A DNA stretch of 64,000 nt, from the NCBI RefSeq assembly GCF_001424705.1, contig NZ_LMRA01000045.1:163501-227500 (forward strand). The letters run 5' to 3'. This DNA comes from Methylobacterium sp. Leaf465 (lineage in GTDB: Bacteria; Pseudomonadota; Alphaproteobacteria; Rhizobiales; Beijerinckiaceae). Numbering within the stretch: the first letter of the stretch is position 1; every line of letters starts with the position of its first letter. The notes under the pieces were generated by a model that saw only the letters and a list, made by a program, of their open reading frames with translations, was not told where the DNA came from and did no database searches. The translations under genes were made by a program, and so were the position numbers. This document shows positions 34,575 through 43,083 of this stretch, piece after piece.

Positions 34575-34847
34575 TCACGGCGTAGGCTCGTCCGGCCGCT
34601 CCCCCGGGCTCACCCACGAGCCCGAAAAGGTCAGGGTCGCGGTGTAGACCGCCGCGCTGTCCGTGTTGCGAACGACGACCTTGAAGGCCTGGGCATCGGC
34701 CCCGCGCTGGGGGATCGCGTCCCGCGCGATCTCCGGCAAGGCGCGCATCGCTTCGCGGCGGACATGGTCGGCGTCGACGCAATCCTGGCCGATCGGATCC
34801 GGGACGAACGCGCGGCCGTCGTGAATGTCGAAATAATAGCGCGCCAC
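34575..34847 (-). CDS. DUF6894-like small protein
   Basis: 90-residue protein with the opening MARYYFDIHDGRAFVPDPIG and a following REAMRALPEIARDA helix. This is a common layout of a small family abundant in Methylobacteriaceae and Bradyrhizobium (DUF6894), of unknown function. The C-terminus (about 55-90) has two beta-like segments and a Pro-rich end. It is upstream of bluB by 195 bp on the same strand but separated by the 14-bp repeats. Confidence 0.75.
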   Translation of the reverse strand: MARYYFDIHDGRAFVPDPIGQDCVDADHVRREAMRALPEIARDAIPQRGADAQAFKVVVRNTDSAAVYTATLTFSGSWVSPGERPDEPTP

Positions 34848-34970
34848 TCGGGTGCCTCGCTGTCCTCGCCTCGGCTACGTTGTGGAGAAGTGCCTCGCAG
34901 GATCGCGGGTTCTGTCGGGTAGATCACCGAGGGACGGGCCCGCGCCGGCATCCGTTCCGCGGGCGCGGGC

Positions 34971-35003
34971 CAAAAAAAGGGCCGCGCTCCGAAGAGGCGG
35001 CCT
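34971..35003 (-). terminator. Strong intrinsic terminator without an upstream gene
   Basis: On the minus strand, GGCCGC-CTC-TTCG-GAG-C-GCGGCC folds to a 9-bp stem with one bulged C and a TTCG tetraloop, followed by C and seven T. Nothing on the minus strand up to 35271 codes for a protein, so the transcript it ends is probably a small RNA. Confidence 0.8.
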
Positions 35004-35004
35004 G

Positions 35005-35200
35005 AAGTCCTTGGGTCTCGAAACCTCTGGAGTGCCGGTCCCGCCGAATCGGGCGCCGTCCGAAGAGCTGGGGAGCCGTGGAGATCGGACGCCGCGCCGG
35101 AACGGGATCGACGAAGTTTCGGCCACAGGTGTCACTCTCCATCAAGGCCGACGCTGGGCCTCATGGCGGCGAAATCGTGGTGATGTGTGTCGTGCCGAGC
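35005..35200 (-). ncRNA. Candidate small RNA ending at the orphan terminator, 5' end unknown
   Basis: Inferred only from the strong minus-strand terminator at 34971-35003 and the lack of an ORF feeding it. Several short hairpins (for example CGCC-CGATTC-GGCG) lie within 60 bases of the terminator. No known RNA family was recognised and no promoter was identified. The right end given here is a guess. Confidence 0.35.
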
Positions 35201-35271
35201 GGGAGCTACCGCCCTTGCCGCGAGGAGAGCCCAGCACCATCATGAGGGATCAATCCGGGACAGGAGTGACG

Positions 35272-35646
35272 ATGAGCGAGAGAACCGGTGCCGATTCGCG
35301 ATCGCCCGAGGCCGCCGCCCGGGTCATCCCCTTCCCGACCGCGCCGGTGCAGCCCCAGATCGCCTTCGACCGCGCGGAGCTGCGCGTTCTCTTCAACCTC
35401 TACGGACGGATGGTGTCGCAGGGCGAGTGGCGCGACTACGCCCTCGATTTCCGGCGCGACAAGGCGGTGTTCTCGATCTACCGGCGCAGCTCCGAGATGC
35501 CCCTCTACCGGGTCGAGAAAGACCCCAAGCTCGCCCGGCGCCAGGGCGCCTACGCCGTGGTGGCGGCCTCTGGCCTCGTGATGAAGCGCGGCACCGACCT
35601 CGCCCGCGTCCTGGCCGTCCTGGAGCCACCGCTGCGGGCGGTGTGA
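35272..35646 (+). CDS. DUF2794 domain protein
   Basis: 124-residue protein, start chosen at ATG 35272 because AGGAG lies 6 bases upstream; an ATG ten codons earlier lacks a site. After a polar N-terminus come AELRVLFNLYGRMVSQGEWRDYALDF and FSIYRRSSEMPLYRVEK, typical of DUF2794, a family restricted to alphaproteobacteria and of unknown role. A bidirectional terminator follows 40 bp after the stop. Confidence 0.87.
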   Translation: MSERTGADSRSPEAAARVIPFPTAPVQPQIAFDRAELRVLFNLYGRMVSQGEWRDYALDFRRDKAVFSIYRRSSEMPLYRVEKDPKLARRQGAYAVVAASGLVMKRGTDLARVLAVLEPPLRAV

Positions 35647-35686
35647 TCGCGCCCGCGTGGCGACCGGGCCCCGGCACTTAGCCCAT

Positions 35687-35722
35687 GAAAAAGGCCCCGG
35701 CGGTGTCCCGCCGGGGCCTTTT
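35687..35722. terminator. Bidirectional intrinsic terminator
   Basis: GGCCCCGGCGG-TGTC-CCGCCGGGGCC, a perfect 11-bp stem with A5 on the left and T4 on the right. It serves the rightward DUF2794 gene and the leftward Bax-inhibitor-1 gene. Confidence 0.9.
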
Positions 35723-35750
35723 CGTCATGCCTCCGAGAGACCGGGTTCGC

Positions 35751-36518
35751 TCAGCGACGGTCGCCGAGGAGCGAGAGCAGCATCTGGAACATGTTGATGA
35801 AGTCCAGGTACAGGGTCAGGGCACCGTTCACCGACAACTTGGCCGCACCCTCGGCATCGGCGCCGCTGTAGAGGAACATCTCCTTGAGCTTCTGCGTGTC
35901 GTAGGCGGTGAGGCCCGCGAAGATCAGCACGCCGATCACCGAGATCGCGAACTGAAGCGCCGAAGAGGCGAGGAAGATGTTCACCAGCGAGGCGATGATG
36001 AGGCCGATCAGGCCCATGATCAGGAACGAGCCCATGCCCGACAGGCTGCGCTTGGTGCTGTAGCCATAGAGGCTGAGACCGCCGAAGGTCGCCGCCGTGA
36101 TGAAGAACACCCGCACCACGCTCGCGCCCGTGAAGACGAGCAGGAGGGAGGACATCGAGGCGCCCATCACCGCCGCGAAGGCGAAGAAGGTCAGGCGCGC
36201 CGAGGCCGCGGACATCCGTTCCATCCGCATCGAGAAGATGAAGATGAAGGCGAGCGGCGCCAGCATGACGACCCACTTCAGCGGGCTGGTGTAGAGCAGC
36301 TGGCCGAACGGCGTCAGGGCGACGCGGCCGGTCGCCGTCTGCGCGACGGCGGCCATGTTGAGGCCGAGCGCCACGAGACCGGAGATCCCGAGGCCGATGA
36401 CCATGTTGTTGTAGACGCCGAGCATGAAGGTCCGCAGGCCCTGGTCGATCTCGACCTGGCTGCCGGCGTACCCGGTCGGCTGGGCGCCATACCGGAAGGG
36501 GCTGTTATCGAATGCCAT
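35751..36518 (-). CDS. Bax inhibitor-1/YccA family membrane protein
   Basis: 255-residue inner-membrane protein with about seven hydrophobic helices between residues 30 and 250. Family marks include FMLGVYNNMVIGL at the first helix, the FGGLSLYGYSTKRSLS loop and FAGLTAYDTQKLKEM near 205, whose Asp lies in the BI-1 di-aspartyl region. Bacterial members are pH-sensitive calcium-leak proteins or interact with FtsH; the role here is not shown. It ends at the bidirectional terminator. Confidence 0.93.
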   Translation of the reverse strand: MAFDNSPFRYGAQPTGYAGSQVEIDQGLRTFMLGVYNNMVIGLGISGLVALGLNMAAVAQTATGRVALTPFGQLLYTSPLKWVVMLAPLAFIFIFSMRMERMSAASARLTFFAFAAVMGASMSSLLLVFTGASVVRVFFITAATFGGLSLYGYSTKRSLSGMGSFLIMGLIGLIIASLVNIFLASSALQFAISVIGVLIFAGLTAYDTQKLKEMFLYSGADAEGAAKLSVNGALTLYLDFINMFQMLLSLLGDRR

Positions 36519-36864
36519 GGGAGTTTCCCTTGGAAGCTCTCTCAGCGTGTGATTTCGGAATGAGGCTCACGCACAGGACCTCTTGGCGCCAAGCGACGCC
36601 TCAGGGCGAAATATGTTCGGTCACGCTGCCCCGCACAAGGGCCGGCCCAGGCTGAAACGCCGGAATCGCACCGGGCTATGCTGGTATTTTGTTCGATCCG
36701 GCAGGGATTAAAAAGGGGCCTGACCATGCGAGCATTGCGCGGGCCCGGGATTAACCAAGGTGGATTTCCGGGTTCCGTTCTTGCACCGGACCGGACCGCG
36801 GCGGCGCGCCCGCGTGGTCGCGGGGCACCCGGCGGAGCGGCGCCATCCGCTCCGCGAGCCCCCG
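36519..36864. other. Intergenic region between the SEC-C and Bax-inhibitor genes
   Basis: 346 bp between two leftward genes. It has an AT-richer stretch near 36690-36720 including GGGATTAAAAAGG. This is a likely place for the Bax-inhibitor promoter, though no confident -35/-10 pair was seen. No small ORF or RNA recognised. Confidence 0.4.
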
Positions 36865-37707
36865 TCAGGCGACGGCCTTATCGAGGCAGCATTTCTTGAA
36901 CTTCTTGCCGCTGCCGCAGGGGCACGGGTCGTTGCGGCCGACGTGCTTCAGGGGATTGCGCACCGGCTGGCCAAAGCCCTCCGCCGTCCAGGCGAGGTCC
37001 GCCAGGGGGTCTTCGAGGGGGCCGAAGCGCAGGGGATCGAAGCGGCCGAGGTCGTCGCCCTCCGCCTCCGCCTCGCGCAGGGCCCTGGGGAACCAGGTCG
37101 GGTCGCTGTTCGACTCGGTGAGCCGCCCGTCCCGGCGGGCGGCGAGGACGCGTCCCCCCAGGTCGCGCAGGCCCAGGAGGGCGATCGCCTCCTCCCAGCC
37201 GGCCCAGGCGAGGTCGCCCTCGACGGCGGCCCGCTTGTCGTCGAAGCGGACCAGGAGGTCGTGGGTCTCCTGCGGCGGGATGCGGCCGGTCTGGGTCAGG
37301 TAGGCCAGGGCGGCGAAGGCCTCGTTCCGCACGGCGTCGTCGACGGTGCTGTCGACCAGCAGGGCGCCGAGGGGAGCCGCGTCCCCGTCGAAGACGCTGA
37401 CGAGGATCCGGGTCAGGGTCGTCGTCACCGCGTCGCCGAGGAGGATGTCGAGGGTCTCGCCGTCCAGGGCGAGCAGCCGGATCAGCGGCCGGTAGACCCG
37501 GCTGTCCCGGGCCGCGGCGAGGACGTGCAGGCCCCAGAACAGGAGGTCGGCCTCGGCCTCCTCCAGGTCCGGCTCCCGGGCGGCCCGATCGAGGACCGCA
37601 AGCACCGCGTCGGCGATGCGATCCGGCTCCGCCAGGGCCGCGCGCATCTCGGGCGCCGGGAGGTACTTGGCGGCCGAGAGGGCGGCGACGAGGTCCGCAT
37701 CGAGCAT
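36865..37707 (-). CDS. DUF1186-like helical-repeat protein with C-terminal SEC-C zinc motif
   Basis: 280 residues. The N-terminal 200 residues form paired helices as in HEAT-like or DUF1186 proteins. The last 25 residues are RNDPCPCGSGKKFKKCC, the SEC-C zinc-binding motif first known from SecA. Such proteins may dock to SecB or ribosomes, but the function is not established. It starts 16 bp after pheT on the same strand and is likely cotranscribed. Confidence 0.87.
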   Translation of the reverse strand: MLDADLVAALSAAKYLPAPEMRAALAEPDRIADAVLAVLDRAAREPDLEEAEADLLFWGLHVLAAARDSRVYRPLIRLLALDGETLDILLGDAVTTTLTRILVSVFDGDAAPLGALLVDSTVDDAVRNEAFAALAYLTQTGRIPPQETHDLLVRFDDKRAAVEGDLAWAGWEEAIALLGLRDLGGRVLAARRDGRLTESNSDPTWFPRALREAEAEGDDLGRFDPLRFGPLEDPLADLAWTAEGFGQPVRNPLKHVGRNDPCPCGSGKKFKKCCLDKAVA

Positions 37708-37722
37708 GGGTGGTCTCTCCTG

Positions 37723-40146
37723 TCAGGAGCGAAGGGTCGCCCCGGTCTTGCGCGCGACCTCGGCGACGATCCGGGCGCTGACGACCTCGATCTCCGCATC
37801 GGTGAGGGTTCGGTCCACCGGCTGAAGGCGGACCGCGATCGCCACCGACTTCGCGCCCTCCGGAATGCCGACGCCCTCGTAGAGGTCGAACACGTCGATG
37901 CCGGCGATGAGCTTGCGCTCGGCGGCCTGCGCGGCCTTGACCACGTCCCCGGCCGCCACGTCGCGGCCGACCACGAAGGCGAAGTCGCGGGAGATCGGCT
38001 GGAAGTCCGACAGGGCCAGCGCCGGCTTGACCTTGGTGGGACGGTATTTCGGCAGGGGCACCGCGTCGAGGGTGATCTCGAAGGCGACGAGCTGGCCCTT
38101 GAGGTCGAGGGCCTTCATCACGCGGGGATGGACCTCGCCGAAGAACCCGACCGGGTTCTTGGGGCCGAACTGCAGGGTGCCGGAACGGCCGGGATGCAGC
38201 CAGCCCGGGCCGCCAGCCACGACCTGCAGGCCGCCGGTGGGAATGCCGAAGGCGGCGAGCAGGGCCAGGGCGTCGGCCTTGGCGTCGAAGGCATCGACGC
38301 CGTCGGTGCGTCCGTCCCAGTGCCGGCCCGCGCCCGCCTGGGTGGCGGTGCCGCGGCGGATGGCGGCGGCCCGGATGGTCTGCCCCTCCGGCTGATCGGT
38401 GGCGAAGCACTGGCCGACCTCGAACAGGGCGACGTCCGGGCTGCCGCGGTCGGCGTTGCGCTGGGCGGCGCGCAGCAGGCCGGGCACGAGGCTCGGGCGC
38501 ATGTCGGAGAGATCGGCCGCGATCGGGTTGGCCAGGGCGAGGTCGGCGCCCCCGCCGCCGAACAGGACCGCGTCGTCGTGCGGAATGAACGACCAGGTCA
38601 CGGCCTCGACGAGGCCGCGGCTGGCCAGCGCCCGCTTGGCGAGGCGCGTGCGCTTCTGCAACACGGTCAGCACCGGCTTGCCCACCGCCGCCTCGATGCG
38701 CGGCAGGGGCTTGGGCTCGATGCGGTCGAGGCCGGCGATGCGGATGATCTCCTCGACGAGATCGGCCTTGCCCTCGACGTCCGGCCGCCAGGAGGGGGTG
38801 AGCACCTTCACCCGGTCGCCCGAGCCGGCGACGTGGAAGCCGAGGGCCTCCAGCGTGACCTTCATCTCGGCTCGGGAGAGCTCGATCCCGGCGAGACGCC
38901 GGGTCTCGGTCCAGGGGAAGTCGATGACGCGCTCGGTCTGGGGCGGCTCGCCCATGATCACGGGCTGGCTCGGGCTGCCGCCACAGATCTCCAGGACGAG
39001 GCGGGTGGCGAGGTCGAGGCCCGGCAGGGTGAAGGCCGGATCGACGCCGCGCTCGAAGCGGTAGCGGGCGTCGGTGATGATTCCGAGGCGGCGGCCGGAC
39101 TGGGCGATGTTCACCGGGTCCCACAGGGCCGATTCGATGAGCACGTCGGTGGTCCCGTCGTCGCAGCCGGAGGCCTCGCCGCCGATGATGCCGCCGATGG
39201 ACTCGACGCCCTTGTCGTCGGCGATGACGACGGTGTCGCCGGTCAGCGCGTAGGTCTTGCCGTCGAGGGCCTTCAGGGTCTCGCCGTCGCGGGCGCGGCG
39301 GACCACGAGGCCGCCCGCCACCTTGGCGGCGTCGAAGACGTGGAGGGGCCGGCCGCGGTCGAAGGTCAGGTAGTTGGTGATGTCCACGAGCGCGTTGATC
39401 GGGCGCAGGCCGAGCGCTCGCAGGCGCGCCTGCATCCAGTCCGGCGAGGGGCCGTTCTTGACGCCGCGCACGAGGCGCAGGGTGAAGTAGGGGCAGAGGC
39501 CCGCGTCGGGCGCCGCGAAATCGAGGGTGACGGGCACCGGGCAGGCGCCCTCCCCGCGCACCGGCGGCTGGGGCGGGCGCTTGAGATCGCCGAGGCCGGT
39601 CGCCGCGAGGTCGCGGGCGATGCCGTGGATGGCGGTGCAGTCGGGCCGGTTCGGGGTGAGGTTGATCTCCACCACCGGGTCGTCGAGCTTGGCGTAAAGG
39701 GCGTAGGGCTGGCCCGTGGGCGCATCCGCGGGCAGGTCGAGGATGCCGCTGGCCTCGTCGCCGAGGCCGAGCTCGGCGCCCGAGCACAGCATGCCGAGGC
39801 TCTCGACGCCCCGGATGGTGCCCACCGCCAGGGTCTTGTCGAGGCCGGGCACGTAGGTGCCCGGGGGGGCGAACACCGTCTTCATCCCGGCGCGGGCGTT
39901 GGGCGCGCCGCACACCACCTGCACGGGCTGTCCGGTGCCGGCGTCCACCGTGCAGACGCGCAGGCGGTCCGCGTTCGGGTGCGGCTCGGCGGTGAGCACG
40001 CGGGCGATCACGAAAGGCTTCAGGCTGGCGGCCTTGTCCTCGATGCCTTCGACCTCGAGCCCGATCCGCGTCAGGGTCTCGGCCACGGTGTCGAGGGACG
40101 CCTCGGTGTCGAGGTGATCCTTGAGCCAGGAGAGGGTGAGTTTCAT
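37723..40146 (-). CDS. pheT: Phenylalanyl-tRNA synthetase beta subunit
   Basis: 807 residues, full length. It has the N-terminal EMAP-like tRNA-binding domain (about 38-150, with AEPHPNADRLRVC and VVCGAPNAR), B3/B4 editing region with DITNYLTFDRGRPLHVFD, B5 domain, a core with FRFE-like RFERGVDP, and the C-terminal FDX-ACB anticodon domain (about 715-807, with ISRDFAFVV). It forms an alpha2-beta2 enzyme with PheS, encoded 106 bp upstream. Confidence 0.97.
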   Translation of the reverse strand: MKLTLSWLKDHLDTEASLDTVAETLTRIGLEVEGIEDKAASLKPFVIARVLTAEPHPNADRLRVCTVDAGTGQPVQVVCGAPNARAGMKTVFAPPGTYVPGLDKTLAVGTIRGVESLGMLCSGAELGLGDEASGILDLPADAPTGQPYALYAKLDDPVVEINLTPNRPDCTAIHGIARDLAATGLGDLKRPPQPPVRGEGACPVPVTLDFAAPDAGLCPYFTLRLVRGVKNGPSPDWMQARLRALGLRPINALVDITNYLTFDRGRPLHVFDAAKVAGGLVVRRARDGETLKALDGKTYALTGDTVVIADDKGVESIGGIIGGEASGCDDGTTDVLIESALWDPVNIAQSGRRLGIITDARYRFERGVDPAFTLPGLDLATRLVLEICGGSPSQPVIMGEPPQTERVIDFPWTETRRLAGIELSRAEMKVTLEALGFHVAGSGDRVKVLTPSWRPDVEGKADLVEEIIRIAGLDRIEPKPLPRIEAAVGKPVLTVLQKRTRLAKRALASRGLVEAVTWSFIPHDDAVLFGGGGADLALANPIAADLSDMRPSLVPGLLRAAQRNADRGSPDVALFEVGQCFATDQPEGQTIRAAAIRRGTATQAGAGRHWDGRTDGVDAFDAKADALALLAAFGIPTGGLQVVAGGPGWLHPGRSGTLQFGPKNPVGFFGEVHPRVMKALDLKGQLVAFEITLDAVPLPKYRPTKVKPALALSDFQPISRDFAFVVGRDVAAGDVVKAAQAAERKLIAGIDVFDLYEGVGIPEGAKSVAIAVRLQPVDRTLTDAEIEVVSARIVAEVARKTGATLRS

Positions 40147-40252
40147 CGCTTGAATCCCCTGGCGTCCGAGGCTCCCAGGTGGGCGGGATGCCGGCGCCGA
40201 ACAGGAAAGAAAAGGTCTCGTCCGGCCGGGGCCGGCGCGCGAAAGCTGGGGA

Positions 40253-41335
40253 TCAGCCCGTCAGCCCGGCCACCAGGCTCGGGATGTCGAGGGGCCGGAA
40301 GCCGTAATGGTCGAGCCAGCGCACGTCCGCCTCGAAGAAGGGGCGCAGGTCCGGCATCCCGTACTTCAGCATCGCGATCCGGTCGATGCCGACGCCGAAG
40401 GCGAAGCCCTGGACGCTGTCGGGATCGAGGCCGCAATTGCGCAGCACGTTGGGGTGGACCATGCCGCAGCCGAGGATCTCGAGCCAGTCCGTGCCCTCGC
40501 CGAAACGGATCTCGCCGCCCTTGCGCGAGCACTGGATGTCCACCTCCGCGGAGGGCTCGGTGAAGGGGAAGAACGACGGGCGGAAGCGCATCTTCACCGC
40601 CTCGACCTCGAAGAAGGTGCGGCAGAACTCCTCCAGCACCCATTTCAGGTTGGCGATGTTGGCCGCCTTATCGATCACCAGCCCCTCGACCTGATGGAAC
40701 ATCGGCGTGTGGGTCTGGTCGGAATCGTGCCGATAGGTCCGGCCCGGGCAGATCACCCGGATCGGCGGCTGCTGCGACCGCATGGTCCGGATCTGCACCG
40801 GCGAGGTGTGGGTGCGCAGGACCTTGCGCTGGCCGTTGCGGTCGGGGGCCAGGAAGAAGGTGTCGTGCATCTCTCGCGCCGGGTGGCCGGGCGGGAAGTT
40901 GAGGGCGGTGAAGTTGTAGTCGTCGGTCTCGATGTCGGGCCCTTCCGCCACCGAGAAGCCCATGTCGGCGAAGATCGCCGTGATCTCGTCCATGACCTGG
41001 CTGATCGGGTGGACGCGGCCGCGCACCTCCGGCGCCTCGCGCACCGGCAGGGTCACGTCGATGCGCTCGGCCGCGAGGCGGGCGGCGAGGGCCGCTTCCG
41101 CCAGGGCGTCCCGCCGGGCCGTGAGCGCGCCCTGCACCCGGTCGCGCAGGCCGTTGATGAGGGGGCCGCGCGCCTTGCGCTCGTCGGGGGTCATCGCCCC
41201 GAGGGTCTTCAGGAGTTCGGAGACCGACCCCTTCTTGCCGAGCGCCGCGACGCGCACGGCGTCGAGGGCGGCCTCGTCGGCGGCGTCCGCGACCTGACGG
41301 AGCAGGTCGCCTTCGAGGGTGTCGAGATCGGTCAT
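40253..41335 (-). CDS. pheS: Phenylalanyl-tRNA synthetase alpha subunit
   Basis: Class II synthetase catalytic subunit, 360 residues from ATG 41335 (an ATG 3 codons earlier also fits). N-terminal coiled coil (about 1-90), then motif 2 with LRTHTSPVQIRTM, FHQVEGLVID, and motif 3 with FGVGIDRIAMLKYGMPDLR. It is upstream of pheT and downstream of the ribosomal genes rpmI-rplT, separated by a terminator. Confidence 0.97.
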   Translation of the reverse strand: MTDLDTLEGDLLRQVADAADEAALDAVRVAALGKKGSVSELLKTLGAMTPDERKARGPLINGLRDRVQGALTARRDALAEAALAARLAAERIDVTLPVREAPEVRGRVHPISQVMDEITAIFADMGFSVAEGPDIETDDYNFTALNFPPGHPAREMHDTFFLAPDRNGQRKVLRTHTSPVQIRTMRSQQPPIRVICPGRTYRHDSDQTHTPMFHQVEGLVIDKAANIANLKWVLEEFCRTFFEVEAVKMRFRPSFFPFTEPSAEVDIQCSRKGGEIRFGEGTDWLEILGCGMVHPNVLRNCGLDPDSVQGFAFGVGIDRIAMLKYGMPDLRPFFEADVRWLDHYGFRPLDIPSLVAGLTG

Positions 41336-41475
41336 CGGTTCCACTCACCGGCTGCGGCGCCGCCCCTCGCGGGACCGGGCGGGCTCGATCGGCATCGGGG
41401 CGAGGGTTTTCCCGGTCCCCGGCCGCAACGCAAGCGGCAGGGGGCCGAAAACCCCGGATCGTCGGGCAGAAAGAC

Positions 41476-41510
41476 GAAAGGCGCGGCTCCCCGGGGGCGC
41501 CGCGCCTTTC
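41476..41510. terminator. Intrinsic terminator after rplT
   Basis: AAAGGCGCGGC and GCCGCGCCTTT form an 11-bp stem with a GC-rich loop; the leftward strand continues with T-rich sequence. It separates rpmI-rplT from pheS. Confidence 0.8.
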
Positions 41511-41564
41511 GTGAAGAAGAGCGCCCGGCTTGGGCGAGCCGGGCTCGCCTCAGGCGGCCTTAAC

Positions 41565-41936
41565 TCAAGCGGCCTTGGCTGCCGGGAGGGCGGCCTTGGC
41601 CAGCTCGACCACGGCGGCGAAGGAGGCGGGCTCGTGGATGGCGAGCTCCGAGAGGGCCTTGCGGTCCACCTCGATGCCGGACTTCGACAGGCCGTTGATG
41701 AAGCGCGAATAGGTCAGGCCATGCTCACGGACCGCGGCGTTGAGGCGCTGGATCCAGAGGGCGCGGAACGTGCGCTTCTTGTTCTTCCGATCGCGGTAGG
41801 CATACTGCATGCCCTTCTCGACCGCCTGCTTGGCGATCCGGATCGTGTTCTTGCGGCGGCCGTAATAACCACGGGCGGCCTTGAGGACTTTCTTGTGCTT
41901 CGCGTGACTGGTCACGCCGCGCTTGACGCGGGCCAT
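41565..41936 (-). CDS. rplT: 50S ribosomal protein L20
   Basis: 123 residues, essential early-assembly protein of the 50S subunit. The N-terminal basic extension MARVKRGVTSHAKHKKVLKA and the middle GYYGRRKNTIRIAKQAVEKG are diagnostic. It lies 48 bp after rpmI; infC is not adjacent in this window. Confidence 0.98.
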   Translation of the reverse strand: MARVKRGVTSHAKHKKVLKAARGYYGRRKNTIRIAKQAVEKGMQYAYRDRKNKKRTFRALWIQRLNAAVREHGLTYSRFINGLSKSGIEVDRKALSELAIHEPASFAAVVELAKAALPAAKAA

Positions 41937-41984
41937 GGGAGTTCTCCTGGATTACGAAAAAAGCAGTGTCGGCGTCGTGAAGGC

Positions 41985-42188
41985 TTACCGGCTGTTGGGC
42001 AGGAAGTACTTCTTCACGTTGGCAGCATCGCCCTCGAACAGGGTGGTGGTGCCGCGCAGGTTGCGGATCTGCTTCGTCGTCCGCTTGATCATCCCGTGGC
42101 GCTTGCCGGCCTGGGCATACATGACCTTGCCAGTGCCGGTGATCTTGAAGCGCTTCTTCGCGCCCGACTTGGTTTTCAGCTTGGGCAT
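41985..42188 (-). CDS. rpmI: 50S ribosomal protein L35
   Basis: 67 residues, small basic 50S protein. Starts MPKLKTKSGAKKRFKITGTG, as in all L35, with AGGAG 6 bases upstream of the ATG. First gene of rpmI-rplT; its leader (42189-42481, 293 bp) showed no clear L20-binding structure by eye. Confidence 0.98.
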   Translation of the reverse strand: MPKLKTKSGAKKRFKITGTGKVMYAQAGKRHGMIKRTTKQIRNLRGTTTLFEGDAANVKKYFLPNSR

Positions 42189-42481
42189 TTGGCTCTCCTG
42201 AACGCGCAGCGGCTCCGATCCGGCTGGATCGAAGAGATGCGCTCGGTTGATGCTTCTGATGGAGCAGCACGAACCGCCACGGCAGCCCGATCGGCCGGGC
42301 GGTTCAACGCGAGGGGGCTATGACAGAAAAGCGACGCGGATTCAATGCCGACTCTCGGGGCTCCATCGCGCGACCGAGGCGGGACCGGAAATTCCCGGCC
42401 GAATGCGCTCGGGGATTGCTTGACAGCCCCGGGCGCTGAACCTACACCCCCGACACCGCCGGAAACGGGGCGGGACGTCAA

Positions 42482-42558
42482 GCGGGCGTAGCTCAGTCGG
42501 TTAGAGTGCCGGCCTGTCACGCCGGAGGTCGCGGGTTCGAGTCCCGTCGCCCGCGCCA
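42482..42558 (+). tRNA. tRNA-Asp (GTC), copy 1
   Basis: 77-nt cloverleaf including encoded CCA. Acceptor GCGGGCG/CGCCCGC, D arm GCTCAGTCGGTTAGAGT, anticodon arm CCGGC-CTGTCAC-GCCGG with GTC, T arm GCGGG-TTCGAGT-CCCGT. Confidence 0.98.
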
Positions 42559-42584
42559 CGTCACTTCTTCACCGAATATTGGAT

Positions 42585-42661
42585 GCGGGCGTAGCTCAGT
42601 CGGTTAGAGTGCCGGCCTGTCACGCCGGAGGTCGCGGGTTCGAGTCCCGTCGCCCGCGCCA
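42585..42661 (+). tRNA. tRNA-Asp (GTC), copy 2
   Basis: Identical in sequence to the copy 26 bp upstream, including the CCA end. Tandem gene duplication; both are likely in one transcript. Confidence 0.98.
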
Positions 42662-42737
42662 TCGCGTTCCGCACGCACCATCTCGTCTTCTCCCCGCCGC
42701 GCCCTACCCTTCCCGAGGATTCTTCGGGGGGCGACGG

Positions 42738-42953
42738 ATGTCGGGTGTCTTCTTCCTCTACTTCACCGTCTGCCTCGCCCGCGCGCCCGATACCTGCGAG
42801 TCGCGCAGGCTCGCCCTCGACGTGGACGACGCCCCGGCCTGCCTGCACGTGGCGCAGCCGCAGCTGGCGCAGTGGATCGGCAGCCATCCCGAATTCCGCA
42901 TCACCGCCTGGCGCTGCGGCGCGCCGCCCCGCGATCGCGGCACGCGGATCTGA
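42738..42953 (+). CDS. Small Cys-containing hypothetical protein
   Basis: 71-residue ORF downstream of the tRNA-Asp pair. It starts SGVFFLYFTVCLARAPDTCE and has four Cys (in TVCLA, DTCE, ACLH and WRCG), with HVAQPQLAQWIGSHP in the second half. The short hydrophobic start is not a clear signal peptide. Similar small proteins are often listed as hypothetical in related genomes; function unknown. Codon use fits the neighbours. Confidence 0.6.
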   Translation: MSGVFFLYFTVCLARAPDTCESRRLALDVDDAPACLHVAQPQLAQWIGSHPEFRITAWRCGAPPRDRGTRI

Positions 42954-43083
42954 CTTTGCCCCGTGACCGGGGAGACACAGGCGCCCCTCCGGCGCGCGAA
43001 CCCGTGCGGACCGCCGCGTTTTCGCCGCATGGAATGCGGAGGCGAAGGGCCGACAGGCCCATTCCCGAGATCCGTCCGCACCG

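Larger units (their letters stand above)
34848..35271. other. 424-bp gap holding an orphan leftward terminator
   Basis: No protein gene could be supported between the DUF6894-like and DUF2794 genes. The region contains a strong leftward intrinsic terminator (34971-35003) and GC hairpins to its right, so part of it may be transcribed leftward as a small RNA. It also carries the DUF2794 promoter. Confidence 0.45.

Noticed and set aside
36760..40563. Very long open frame (over 1200 codons) on the plus strand opposite pheT and the SEC-C gene, and another of about 1000 codons in a shifted minus frame.
   Set aside because: High GC removes stop codons from shadow frames. Composition is His/Arg/Gly/Val-rich without motifs, while pheT on the true frame has all synthetase domains.
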